Below are positions 16,210 to 23,632 of a DNA stretch of 64,000 bases, in pieces (the first letter of the stretch is position 1; every line of letters starts with the position of its first letter). Source of the DNA: CAIVVT01 sp052145115 (GTDB lineage Bacteria; Acidobacteriota; Terriglobia; Bryobacterales; Bryobacteraceae); NCBI GenBank assembly GCA_052145115.1, contig JBKQPG010000044.1:66956-130955 (forward strand), read 5' to 3'. The notes under the pieces are model-generated. The model saw nothing but the letters and a program-made list of their open reading frames with translations. It made no database searches and was not told the origin of the DNA. A program made the translations under genes and the position numbers.

Positions 16210-17547
16210 ATGCAAATCCGCGGTTTGCTGGTCGCCGCCGGGCTTCTGATCCTGCTGGCCGGCGGCATCTGGTGGTCGAATCGAGCCGCCAAAGAGAAGG
16301 AGTCGAAGCCGCCGGCCGACGCTTCGCCCAAGATCCTGTCGGTTACCGAAGGCGACATCCGGCGCATAGAAGTCGCGCGCCGCGACGGCGAGAAGACGGT
16401 GATCGAGAAGGACGCTTCCGGCGCTTGGAAGATGACTTCGCCGGCTTCCTACCCGGTGGATAAGATCACAGTCCAGTCGTTCGTCGCGGCGGCCGCCAGC
16501 GTGTCGTCCGACAAAGTTGTCGAGGACAAGATCGCCGATCCCGGCCAGTACGGCCTGACGCAACCGGCGTTGACGCTCACGCTGAGTCTCAAGGACGGCA
16601 AGACCAAAACGCTGCGGGCGGGCGACGATGCGCCGGCGGGTTCCGCCTCCTACGCCTCCGCCGAGGGCGACCCGCACGTTTATACGATCGCCTCCTACAC
16701 CAAGGAGAGCTTCAACAAGACCGCGGCCGACCTGCGCGACAAACGCATGCTGACCTTCGATACGGAGAAGCTGGCGCGCGTCACGCTGGCGGCGAAGAAG
16801 ACTGAGACCGAGTTCGGCAAGAACGCCCAGGGTGAGTGGCAGATTCTCAAGCCGAAGCCCTACCGCGCCGATGTTTTCACGGTCGACGATCTGACGCGCC
16901 GCCTGGAGGACGTGAAGCTCGACGCCGCGCTTTCCGCCGACGACCTGAAGAAGAATGCCGCCGCGTTCAACTCCGCCGCACCGCTCGCAGTAGTGACGGC
17001 CACCGATGCGGCCGGCACGCAGAAGCTGGAAATCCGCAAGACCAAGGACGACAAGTATTACGCGCGATCGAGCGTGGTGGACGGAACCTACACGGTGGAG
17101 GCGACCACGGCGAAGATCTTCGACAAGTCCACCGACGATTTCCGCAACAAGAAGCTGTTCGACTTCGGATTCACCGATCCGAGCCGCATCGATTTCCACG
17201 GCCCCGCGGTTCAAACCAGCGTCGCCAAGGGGGGCGAGAAGTGGTTCCGCAATGGGAAGCCGCTGGAGTCTGCCCCGATGCAGATGTTCCTGGATAAGCT
17301 GCGCGATCTTTCGGCGACCAAGTTCGCCGAGACGGGCTTCGGCGCGGCGGCGATCGACATCACGGTAGTATCCGGAGACGGCAAGAAGACGGAGAATATC
17401 TCGCTTTCGAAATCGGGCCCTGACTGGCTGGCGCGGCGCGTGAACGAGCCGGCACTGTACGTTGTCCCGTCCCAGTCCATCGAAGAGCTGCAACGCGCCG
17501 CCGCCGATCTGAAGGAAGAACAGGCCAAGCCGCCCGCAAAGAAGTAA
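16210..17547 (+). CDS. DUF4340 domain-containing membrane-anchored protein
   Basis: A 445-residue protein with a single N-terminal TM (residues 5-24) and a repetitive periplasmic region. The recurring pattern (I-R-R-I-E-V-A-R, then a Lys/Glu-rich strand, G-x-W-K/Q-M/I, then a P-x-x-Y/F-x-V segment) is the DUF4340 repeat, seen about three times (near 50-130, 190-270 and 330-420). Ribosome-binding site AGGAGG precedes the ATG at 16210. The gene directly follows the GldG-like gene, and the partnership of DUF4340 with GldA/F/G-type ABC systems is a recurrent context. Role unknown. Confidence 0.85.
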   Translation: MQIRGLLVAAGLLILLAGGIWWSNRAAKEKESKPPADASPKILSVTEGDIRRIEVARRDGEKTVIEKDASGAWKMTSPASYPVDKITVQSFVAAAASVSSDKVVEDKIADPGQYGLTQPALTLTLSLKDGKTKTLRAGDDAPAGSASYASAEGDPHVYTIASYTKESFNKTAADLRDKRMLTFDTEKLARVTLAAKKTETEFGKNAQGEWQILKPKPYRADVFTVDDLTRRLEDVKLDAALSADDLKKNAAAFNSAAPLAVVTATDAAGTQKLEIRKTKDDKYYARSSVVDGTYTVEATTAKIFDKSTDDFRNKKLFDFGFTDPSRIDFHGPAVQTSVAKGGEKWFRNGKPLESAPMQMFLDKLRDLSATKFAETGFGAAAIDITVVSGDGKKTENISLSKSGPDWLARRVNEPALYVVPSQSIEELQRAAADLKEEQAKPPAKK

Positions 17548-17550
17548 TTC

Positions 17551-18873
17551 GTGATCAACGGTCTGCTCACCGACCTCTATCAGTTGACCATGGCCGCCGG
17601 CTACTGGCAGGCGGGCAAGACGGGTGAGACGGCCGTTTTCGAACTCTATGTCCGGCGCCTGCCGCCGAATCGCAATTTCCTGATCGCGGCGGGACTTGAG
17701 CAGGCGGTAGAATACCTGCTCAACCTGCGCTTCGGCGAGGAGGAGATCCGCTACCTGCGCGCGCTGCCGCACTTCGCGCAAGTGGGCGCGGGGTTCTTCG
17801 ATCAGTTGCGCTCGTGGCGCTTCACGGGCGACCTTTTCGCGGCGCGCGAAGGCACGCCGTTGTTTGCCGGCGAGCCATTCCTGACCCTCCGGGCGCCGCT
17901 CCTGGAAGCACAGATCCCGGAGACGTACCTGTTGTCGACCATCGGCTTCCAAAGCATGATCGCCACCAAGGCGGCGCGCATCGTCGATGCCGCCGGCGGA
18001 CGCTCGGTGGTCGAATTCGGCACGCGCCGCGCACACTCGCCCGAGGCCGGCGTTTTGGCCGGCCGCGCGGCCTTCATCGGCGGCTGCCTCGGCACTTCGA
18101 ATACGCTCACCGGCTTGCGCTATGGCATCCCCGTTTTCGGGACCGCCGCACATTCCTGGGTGCTGTCGTTCCCCACGGAACTGGAGGCCTTCCGGCGTCT
18201 CCAACAACTCCTGGGCGAGCAGACCGCGTATCTGATCGACACTTACGACACGCTCGCCGGAGCGCGCCGCGCGGCGTCGCTCGGGCCGCCCTTCTGGGGC
18301 GTGCGGCTGGACAGCGGGAACCTGGCGGAGCTCTCCCGCGCCGTGCGCGCGATCCTGGACGAGAGCGGGCAGCCGCAGGCCAAGATCATGGCTACCGGCG
18401 ATCTCAACGAGTACAAGATCCTTGAAATCGTCGCCGCTGGCGCGCCCATCGATGCATTCGGAGTGGGCACCGAACTGGCCACTTCCCACGACGCGCCGAG
18501 TCACGGCGCGGTTTATAAACTGGTCGAACTGCGGGCTGGCGAAGAGCGCCGCTACGTCGCCAAGTTGAGCGCCGAAAAGTCGACGATTCCCGGCGCCAAG
18601 CAGATCTTCCGCTATGCGCACAAGGACCTGCTGGCCTGTTCGGCGGAGTCGCATCCGGATGCCCGCGAGGCGCTGCTCGAGCCGGTCATCCTCCACGGTG
18701 AGCTGGTGCAGAGGTTGCCCTCGCCGCAGCAGGCTCGGGAGCATGCGCGCCGCTCACTGGACCGTCTGCCGAAAAAGCTGCGGAGTTTGTTCGAGTGCGA
18801 TCCACCGTGGCCGGTTGAGATCTCGCCCGAGCTCGAGCGACTGACGAATGAGGTACGGCAGGCAGCGCGATGA
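17551..18873 (+). CDS. pncB: Nicotinate phosphoribosyltransferase
   Basis: A 440-residue enzyme that converts nicotinate and PRPP to nicotinate mononucleotide with ATP hydrolysis, the entry to NAD salvage. The N-terminus L-L-T-D-L-Y-Q-L-T-M-A-A-G-Y-W is diagnostic. The catalytic histidine, phosphorylated in the family, sits in F-G-T-A-A-H-S-W near residue 200. The PRPP site is supported by G-V-R-L-D-S-G-N-L and G-V-G-T-E-L. The start is GTG at 17551, only three bases after the previous stop, with no good ribosome-binding site, so translation may be coupled. The stop overlaps the pncA start (ATGA). Confidence 0.93.
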   Translation: MINGLLTDLYQLTMAAGYWQAGKTGETAVFELYVRRLPPNRNFLIAAGLEQAVEYLLNLRFGEEEIRYLRALPHFAQVGAGFFDQLRSWRFTGDLFAAREGTPLFAGEPFLTLRAPLLEAQIPETYLLSTIGFQSMIATKAARIVDAAGGRSVVEFGTRRAHSPEAGVLAGRAAFIGGCLGTSNTLTGLRYGIPVFGTAAHSWVLSFPTELEAFRRLQQLLGEQTAYLIDTYDTLAGARRAASLGPPFWGVRLDSGNLAELSRAVRAILDESGQPQAKIMATGDLNEYKILEIVAAGAPIDAFGVGTELATSHDAPSHGAVYKLVELRAGEERRYVAKLSAEKSTIPGAKQIFRYAHKDLLACSAESHPDAREALLEPVILHGELVQRLPSPQQAREHARRSLDRLPKKLRSLFECDPPWPVEISPELERLTNEVRQAAR

Positions 18874-19514
18874 GCACCATCCTATTCGACGTCGATACGC
18901 AGAACGATTTCATTCTGCCCGCGGGCGCCCTGCCCGTGCCTGGCGCGGACCGCATCCTCCCGATGATCGTCTCCCTGAACCGCTGGGCGGGCCGCCAGGG
19001 CGTGATCGTCGTTTCGACCATGGATGCCCACGCCGAGGACGACCCCGAGTTCCGGCTGTGGCCCCCGCACTGCATCGCCGGGACGCTGGGCCAGCACAAG
19101 GTCGAGCAGACGCTGCTGGAGCGCCGCGTCACAGTGCCCTCTCAGCGCGCGGATTTCGACCTCGCGGGCGCGCAGCAGGTGATCCTGGAAAAGCAGGCGC
19201 TCGATTGCTTCACCAACGCCAACATCGGCGAAGTTCTGCGGCGCCTGAACGCGCACCGCTGCATCGTCTACGGCGTGGTGACCGAGTATTGCGTGCGCCT
19301 GGCCGCGCTGGGTTTAGTGAAAATGGGCCTGGCCGTGGAAATCGTCACCGACGCGGTCGAGACCCTGAAGCGTGAGGACGGTGAAGCCGCGTTGCGCGAG
19401 GTCACCGCGGCCGGCGGGTGGCTGACCACGTATGACGCGATGGTCCAGGAATTACAGGTGATCGGCGATAGACCGTTGTACTCGCCGCGTTCAATTTTCT
19501 CGCCGCGTTCCTGA
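18870..19514 (+). CDS. pncA: Nicotinamidase (isochorismatase-family cysteine hydrolase)
   Basis: A 214-residue protein with the triad of nicotinamidases: Asp in F-D-V-D-T-Q-N-D-F (about residue 10), Lys in I-L-E-K-Q-A-L-D (about 110) and the nucleophile Cys in G-V-V-T-E-Y-C-V (about 145). Metal ligands would be the Asp and His of M-D-A-H-A-E-D. It hydrolyses nicotinamide to nicotinate, the substrate of the overlapping pncB gene upstream, so the pair forms a salvage module. The isochorismatase superfamily is broader, but the pncB context makes nicotinamidase the best call. Confidence 0.88.
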   Translation: MSTILFDVDTQNDFILPAGALPVPGADRILPMIVSLNRWAGRQGVIVVSTMDAHAEDDPEFRLWPPHCIAGTLGQHKVEQTLLERRVTVPSQRADFDLAGAQQVILEKQALDCFTNANIGEVLRRLNAHRCIVYGVVTEYCVRLAALGLVKMGLAVEIVTDAVETLKREDGEAALREVTAAGGWLTTYDAMVQELQVIGDRPLYSPRSIFSPRS

Positions 19515-19688
19515 GACACGCCCGCGCGCCGGATTCAGCGGCTTCGCCACGCTTCTATCCGCTATCAGCGCGCGTCTGCGCACTACGAGCGAGCACGGTA
19601 AGCGCGGGCGTGCCGGACACGTCTAGCCGGTCAATGAACTGCTGCCCGCGCATCCACTCGGGTGTATCGGCCCTATGGGCGGGCGCCC

Positions 19689-20036
19689 TTAGTTCGACGT
19701 TGCGGCGGGCCGCGCCTCGCCTGGCAGCGGCGCATCCTTGGCGTGGCGCCACAGCCGCTCCAGGTCGTAATACGCCCGCTTTTCCGGCGTGAAGACGTGG
19801 ACGATCAGATCTCCGAAATCGCCCACAATCCACTCGCCGTTCGAGTAGCCCTCGACGCGGATCGCCTTTTCGCCGAGCTGCTCCTGCATTTGCTTGGCGA
19901 TCTCGTCCCAGACCGCCTGGGCCTGGCGCTGGCTGTTGGCTGAACAGATGAGAAAATAGTCGGCCAGCGTCGAAATCTCGCGTAGATCGAGGACCCGGCA
20001 GGAGGTTGCTTTCTTGGATTCCGCGGCTCGCAGCAC
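19689..20036 (-). CDS. rsfS: Ribosome silencing factor RsfS
   Basis: A 115-residue protein with V-L-D-L-R-E-I-S-T-L-A-D-Y-F-L-I-C-S and the region D-E-I-A-K-Q..., then G-E-W-I-V-G-D-F-G-D-L-I-V-H-V-F-T-P-E-K-R-x-Y-Y-D-L-E-R-L-W. These are the defining features of RsfS/Iojap, which binds ribosomal protein uL14 and blocks subunit joining during starvation. The start is uncertain. A GTG at 20036 leaves 14 residues before V-L-D-L, slightly short. The frame stays open upstream to 20142 and reads sensibly (W-L-T-V-L-R-A-A-E-S-K-K) but has no ATG, GTG or TTG there. Confidence 0.88.
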   Translation of the reverse strand: MLRAAESKKATSCRVLDLREISTLADYFLICSANSQRQAQAVWDEIAKQMQEQLGEKAIRVEGYSNGEWIVGDFGDLIVHVFTPEKRAYYDLERLWRHAKDAPLPGEARPAATSN

Positions 20037-20350
20037 GGTAAGCCACGAATGGGGTTCAGTGGTGGGGGGGAGCGGAGTCCCCGGGGTGGGTTCAGAGCGC
20101 AGTTGAATCAGCTTGAACGTCTCCTGAGCAGTATCGTAGCCTCAATTAGTACACGGTGCAAGTCTTTTGTTTTTTGCTGTTTGGTGACAATTGCGTGGCG
20201 CCCGCCAGGCAAGTCCCAGGCGGGAGGCGGAACATGGCGGCCACAATTGTTTCCGAGCTTCTGCTTCCGCGATGCTGTTGGCAGGCCGCCGTTTCTCAAT
20301 CGGGGGACGGGCGAGCCGGCCATGCCAGGGTGTTTTCCCCGGCGCGCCAT
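20037..20350. other. Intergenic region between divergent rsfS and hpt
   Basis: About 310 bp upstream of both genes. It holds a G-rich run at 20053-20070 that could be part of the rsfS N-terminus, a T-rich stretch (20165-20180) and no clear gene or hairpin. It should contain the rsfS promoter, which I cannot place with confidence. Confidence 0.4.
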
Positions 20351-20356
20351 TAGAAT
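20351..20356 (+). promoter_or_regulatory. -10 box of hpt, leaderless arrangement
   Basis: TAGAAT-GGCTGC-ATG: a -10-like hexamer six bases before the hpt start and no ribosome-binding site. The -35 region lacks an obvious match. Confidence 0.4.
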
Positions 20357-20362
20357 GGCTGC

Positions 20363-20884
20363 ATGGGTCAGCCCAGTCTGGAGACTCTTCTATCCGCCGA
20401 GATGATTGCCGCGCGCGTGGCCGAGATGGGAGCGCAAATCAGCGCCGACTACGGTGACCGCCCGCTGGTGCTGGTCGGCGTGCTCAAGGGCAGCTTCATG
20501 TTTATGGCCGACCTGATCCGCCACATCCGCTGCCCGCTGCGCATCGAATTCATCGGCACCAAGAGCTACGCCGGAACTTCGACCTCCGGCGAAGTCCAGC
20601 TCACCAAGGACCTCGACAAGCCGATCGAAGGCGAGGACGTGCTGCTGGTGGAAGACATCGTCGATACGGGTCTCACGCTGAACTATCTGCGCCAATTGCT
20701 GGCGCAGCGCGGACCGGCGTCGCTGCGCACCGTCGCCTTTCTGGACAAGCCGTCGCGGCGGCGCATCGAGGTCCACGCCGATTACGTCGGTTTCCGTATC
20801 GAGGATCGGTTCGTTGTCGGCTACGGGCTGGATTTCGAGCAGCGCTACCGCAACCTCAGGGACGTGTGCGTGCTGCTGCCTTGA
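20363..20884 (+). CDS. hpt: Hypoxanthine phosphoribosyltransferase
   Basis: A 173-residue enzyme of purine salvage (hypoxanthine or guanine plus PRPP to IMP or GMP). The PRPP-binding loop is V-L-L-V-E-D-I-V-D-T-G-L-T-L near residue 95. The N-terminal V-L-V-G-V-L-K-G-S-F-M-F carries the cis-peptide K-G pair. The C-terminal D-Y-V-G-F-x-I-E-D-R-F-V-V-G-Y-G-L-D binds the base and is highly conserved in bacterial HPRT. Length is normal for the family. Cytoplasmic, stand-alone transcription unit. Confidence 0.93.
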   Translation: MGQPSLETLLSAEMIAARVAEMGAQISADYGDRPLVLVGVLKGSFMFMADLIRHIRCPLRIEFIGTKSYAGTSTSGEVQLTKDLDKPIEGEDVLLVEDIVDTGLTLNYLRQLLAQRGPASLRTVAFLDKPSRRRIEVHADYVGFRIEDRFVVGYGLDFEQRYRNLRDVCVLLP

Positions 20885-21010
20885 CCTCTCAGACGCGCGC
20901 GGACCCCTTGGGGGGACCGTCATCGCCTCACGCGCTGGCCTCGGGAATACCGCCACTCCCGACCAGGCGGGCGCGCGGCGCCGGGTCCGCGCGCGTCGTT
21001 GAAATCCGCC

Positions 21011-21286
21011 CTAGGCATGCCGCCGGACGGTATGGTGGGGCAAGTGGAAGAGGCGGAAGAAGGCCTCGCTGACGCCCCACGCAAACAGAAAAGTGAAAAC
21101 CGCGCCAACCGACAGATCGAATCCCGACCCGGCGAGCTGAGGCGGAGGCGGCGTCAGACCGATCGCCAGCGCGACCATCACGGCCACGACACGCCAGTAC
21201 CAGCCCACCCTGGGGAATTCATAGTCCATCCAAACCGCCAGGAAGAACGCCACGGCGTAGACCAGAAAAACCAACCAGCCGGGCAT
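21011..21286 (-). CDS. Small two-to-three-TM membrane protein, unknown
   Basis: A 91-residue protein with hydrophobic segments at about 3-20, 29-46 and 58-78, a proline run (T-P-P-P-P-Q) between them and a basic, His-containing tail (H-L-P-H-H-T-V-R-R-H-A). AAAGGAGAT lies five bases upstream of the ATG at 21286, a strong ribosome-binding site that supports expression. I do not recognise a family. It is flanked by hpt and the Spy-like gene on the opposite and same strand respectively, with no operon evidence. Confidence 0.65.
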   Translation of the reverse strand: MPGWLVFLVYAVAFFLAVWMDYEFPRVGWYWRVVAVMVALAIGLTPPPPQLAGSGFDLSVGAVFTFLFAWGVSEAFFRLFHLPHHTVRRHA

Positions 21287-21418
21287 AATATCTCCTTTCC
21301 AGCGTCATTCAGAATAACGCCGCGTGCGCGGAATGCAAGCCCCTCCGGGCGGACCTATCAAGGTCCCGTCCAAGCTACCGCCGTCTGTGGCGGAGGCCGG
21401 CCACTTCCCGGGCCGTCG

Positions 21419-21814
21419 TCATTTCTCGTTGCGGGGCTTTCTCCGCTGCAAATCGCGCCATTGATCGGCGGTGAGAGCGGCGCGCAGACGCAGGCTCAAC
21501 TGCGCCAGCGCCTTGCCCAAATCGCCGCGCGCCTCGAGCAGGTGGTCGACCGCCGCGGTGGCGCGCCTGGCGTCGAAGTTCTCGTCATTGAAGGCGTCTT
21601 CGACGTCCAGCTCGGCCTTTTGGACGGCGCCGCGGAGATCGATCAGCCGCGGCCGGTACTCGCGCACCGTCGTATGGATTCTCTGGAGCTGCTCCTGGCT
21701 CAAATTCATATCCCGCACCACCGGAGAAGTCCACCATGCCCACGAGCTGCCCGGAATATGCTGCGCCGCGGCCGGCAGCGTGGCCAGAAGAAAAACCAAC
21801 CCCAGGGATCGCAT
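21419..21814 (-). CDS. Spy/CpxP-like periplasmic protein
   Basis: A 131-residue protein with a signal peptide (M-R-S-L-G-L-V-F-L-L-A-T-L-P-A-A-A-Q). The mature part is helical and charged: a first L-S-Q-E-Q-L-Q-R-I segment, then a long helical region, then L-T-A-D-Q-W-R-D-L. These are versions of the two L-T-x-x-Q motifs of the Spy/CpxP/heavy-metal-resistance superfamily. Members are periplasmic chaperones or metal sensors. The ATG overlaps the stop of the anti-sigma gene (ATGA), so it is the third gene of a sigma/anti-sigma/Spy operon and probably belongs to an envelope stress response. Confidence 0.7.
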   Translation of the reverse strand: MRSLGLVFLLATLPAAAQHIPGSSWAWWTSPVVRDMNLSQEQLQRIHTTVREYRPRLIDLRGAVQKAELDVEDAFNDENFDARRATAAVDHLLEARGDLGKALAQLSLRLRAALTADQWRDLQRRKPRNEK

Positions 21815-22314
21815 CAGAAAACCACCTCCTCTTCTTCCGTCTCCCTCCGATCCTCGAATAGAGATCGAATCGGCGCCGCGGCACGCGGAGCCTCGGGCGC
21901 CGACAACGCCGCGACGTCATTGAACAACTGCGCGTCGCTCAGTTGCGCCGGGCTGCTCTGCGCGGCGAGCCGCCGTGGCGCCGGTGCGAACCCCGGCGGG
22001 TGCAGCAGCAGAATCGCTGCCGCCAGAATGCCGGCAGCCGCGGCGGCCGGGACCCATTTCCATGTCCAGAAACCCTGCCGCCGTCCGGTTCTGTCCCACA
22101 CCGCCGCCCGTTGCCGCTGCAGCCGCTCAGCGCTGACGCTCTCCGCGCTCGAGTCCTCGAGCGCAGCGCCGCGCCGGCTCTGCAGCTCCCGCCACCTGGC
22201 GCCGCACTCGGGGCATCCGTCCAGATGGGCCTCCGCAACTGCGCCATCCGATTCGAGCCCGTAGAGTCTCCGCAGCAGATCGTCGTCGCTCCAGTGTGTC
22301 GTTTCTTCCCTCAT
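21814..22314 (-). CDS. Anti-sigma factor with zinc-finger-like motif
   Basis: A 166-residue protein with the ZAS-type motif H-L-D-G-C-P-E-C near residue 30 (His-x3-Cys-x2-Cys), a single TM at about 88-105 and a periplasmic tail of about 60 residues rich in Ala/Pro and ending in an acidic run. The topology is that of ECF anti-sigma factors: the cytoplasmic zinc domain holds the sigma factor and the periplasmic part senses. It starts seven bases after the sigma gene, and its stop overlaps the Spy-like gene. Confidence 0.8.
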   Translation of the reverse strand: MREETTHWSDDDLLRRLYGLESDGAVAEAHLDGCPECGARWRELQSRRGAALEDSSAESVSAERLQRQRAAVWDRTGRRQGFWTWKWVPAAAAAGILAAAILLLHPPGFAPAPRRLAAQSSPAQLSDAQLFNDVAALSAPEAPRAAAPIRSLFEDRRETEEEEVVF

Positions 22315-22321
22315 AAAGCAG

Positions 22322-22918
22322 TCAATGCCTCCGCTTTCCCAGCGTTTGTTTTCGCATCCCGTACAAGTCCTTCAACTCCTCGCGCAGCTTGGCCAACGCC
22401 CTGCTCAGGTGCGCCTTGACCGTCCCCACATCCAGATCGAGAATCTGCGCGATCTCCTCCAGACCGCGGTCCTCGTAATGACGCAGCGTGAACACGGCCC
22501 GCTGGCGGCCGGAAAGACCCTCCAGCCCCCGCGCCAGCCGCTGCCCGACCTGCCGCGCAAACGCCTGGTCCTCCGCGTCGGGCGATGACGAGGCCGCCAT
22601 AGCGAGAATCGTCTCCTCGTCCGCCGCGGCGGGACGTTTGCGCCAGAATTGCCAGCGTTTCGACCGCAGGCGATCCAGGCACGTGTTGACGGCGATCCGG
22701 GCCAGCCAGCGGCCGGGATCATCGAGCTCGCCGGTGTGCCGTTCCAGGGCCTGATAAGCCTTGAAAAAGGTATCCTGAACGGCCGAATCGGCCTCGTCGG
22801 CATCGCTCAACATCCTCTGACAAATGAAGAAGATACGCCGTTGCTCGGCGGCCATCCAGGAGGCGAAGCGGGCCAGCAGCGCAGGCGCTCCACTCACCGC
22901 GATCGCCTGTTCGGCCAT
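22322..22918 (-). CDS. ECF (sigma-70 family) RNA polymerase sigma factor
   Basis: About 198 residues. Region 2 is seen at about 15-75, with A-D-S-A-V-Q-D-T-F-F-K-A-Y near 50. Region 4 at about 130-180 has L-S-G-R-Q-R-A-V-F-T-L-R-H-Y-E and the helix-turn-helix I-L-D-L-D-V-G-T-V-K-A-H-L-S-R-A-L. Three ATG codons lie in a row (22924, 22921, 22918); the AGGA upstream best fits the third. The gene heads an operon with its anti-sigma factor and a Spy-like protein. The linker between regions 2 and 4 is long and contains a charged W-Q-F-W-R-K-R segment. Confidence 0.9.
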   Translation of the reverse strand: MAEQAIAVSGAPALLARFASWMAAEQRRIFFICQRMLSDADEADSAVQDTFFKAYQALERHTGELDDPGRWLARIAVNTCLDRLRSKRWQFWRKRPAAADEETILAMAASSSPDAEDQAFARQVGQRLARGLEGLSGRQRAVFTLRHYEDRGLEEIAQILDLDVGTVKAHLSRALAKLREELKDLYGMRKQTLGKRRH

Positions 22919-22995
22919 CATCATGATCCTAATCCATAGGACGAGAGCCTGATGACATCGGATTACAACACCCGCATGCTACACTGCGATTCACC

Positions 22996-23358
22996 ATGAG
23001 CATCGTGATTCTGCTGGCGGTTGGATTGGCGGCCGGGATCCTGGCGGGGATGTTCGGCATCGGCGGCGGGGTAATCATCATTCCGGCGCTGATGTACATC
23101 GTGAAACTCAAGCCGGTGCAGGCAATTGCCACCTCACTGGCGGCTCTGATCCCGCCCGTCGGACTGCTCGGCGCGTACGAGTATTACCGTAAGGGCGACA
23201 TCAACCTACGGGACGCCGCCTTGATTGCCGCCGGGCTCTTCGCAGGCGCTTTCTTCGGCGCCAAGATTACGCTCGCCCTGCCTTCCGATGTCGTGCGCAA
23301 GGGCTACGCGGTGTTCATGCTCTTGATCGCTGTGCGGATGCTGCTTTTCGACAAATGA
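22996..23358 (+). CDS. Half-size TauE/SafE family transporter
   Basis: A 120-residue protein with four hydrophobic segments and the TauE/SafE motif G-M-F-G-I-G-G-G-V-I-I-I-P-A-L near residue 18. Full-length sulfite exporter TauE/DUF81 proteins have two such repeats (about 250 residues). This gene encodes one, and the frame ends at a clean TGA with no second half downstream, so it is a single-repeat form that would act as a dimer. A TGC-TACACT at 22978-22986, ten bases before the ATG, could be its -10 box. Its stop is three bases from the left end of a MITE-like element. Confidence 0.82.
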   Translation: MSIVILLAVGLAAGILAGMFGIGGGVIIIPALMYIVKLKPVQAIATSLAALIPPVGLLGAYEYYRKGDINLRDAALIAAGLFAGAFFGAKITLALPSDVVRKGYAVFMLLIAVRMLLFDK

Positions 23359-23361
23359 GCT

Positions 23362-23632
23362 AGGGCCTGCTCACGCTACGCGGACTTCTGGCGACGGGAG
23401 CCGTTTTTTGAAGAGTTCCAGGAGCGAGGAGCGATGCATACCGGGCGTCTGCGCGCGACGAGCGACGCGGAAATCGGGGAAACGGCGCGCGTCCCTGCGG
23501 GTTGCGGCGAAAACCGCCTCAGCCTTCGTTGTCGTCCTCGCCTTGGAATGGCCAAGGCCAGCGTCCTCCACCTCGCCTGAGGCGGTTTTCGCGCGCAACG
23601 CCATCCGTTCGGGTAGCGTGAACAGGCCCTAA
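23362..23632. mobile_element. MITE-like element with 19-bp terminal inverted repeats
   Basis: The left end TAGGGCCTGCTCACGCTAC (23362-23380) matches the complement of the right end (23614-23632) at 18 of 19 bases. Inside, GCGAAAACCGCCTCAG (23507-23522) pairs perfectly with its complement at 23577-23592, forming a 16-bp stem around a 54-base region with a smaller CCTTGG/CCAAGG stem. No transposase is encoded; short open frames on both strands are a by-product of the GC-rich sequence. The element lies exactly between convergent genes: three bases after the TauE stop on the left, while on the right its terminus contains the TAG stop of the glycosyltransferase. The TA at both ends may be a target duplication. 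Confidence 0.75.

Noticed and set aside
13078..17547. Calling the ABC operon a gliding motility system
   Set aside because: Only GldA/F/G-like parts are present. No GldK-N, SprA or other gliding genes are seen, and such trios occur in non-gliding bacteria.
16192..18744. An 850-codon minus-strand frame opposite DUF4340 and pncB
   Set aside because: Rich in Arg/Leu/Gly with no domain; real genes are clear on the plus strand.
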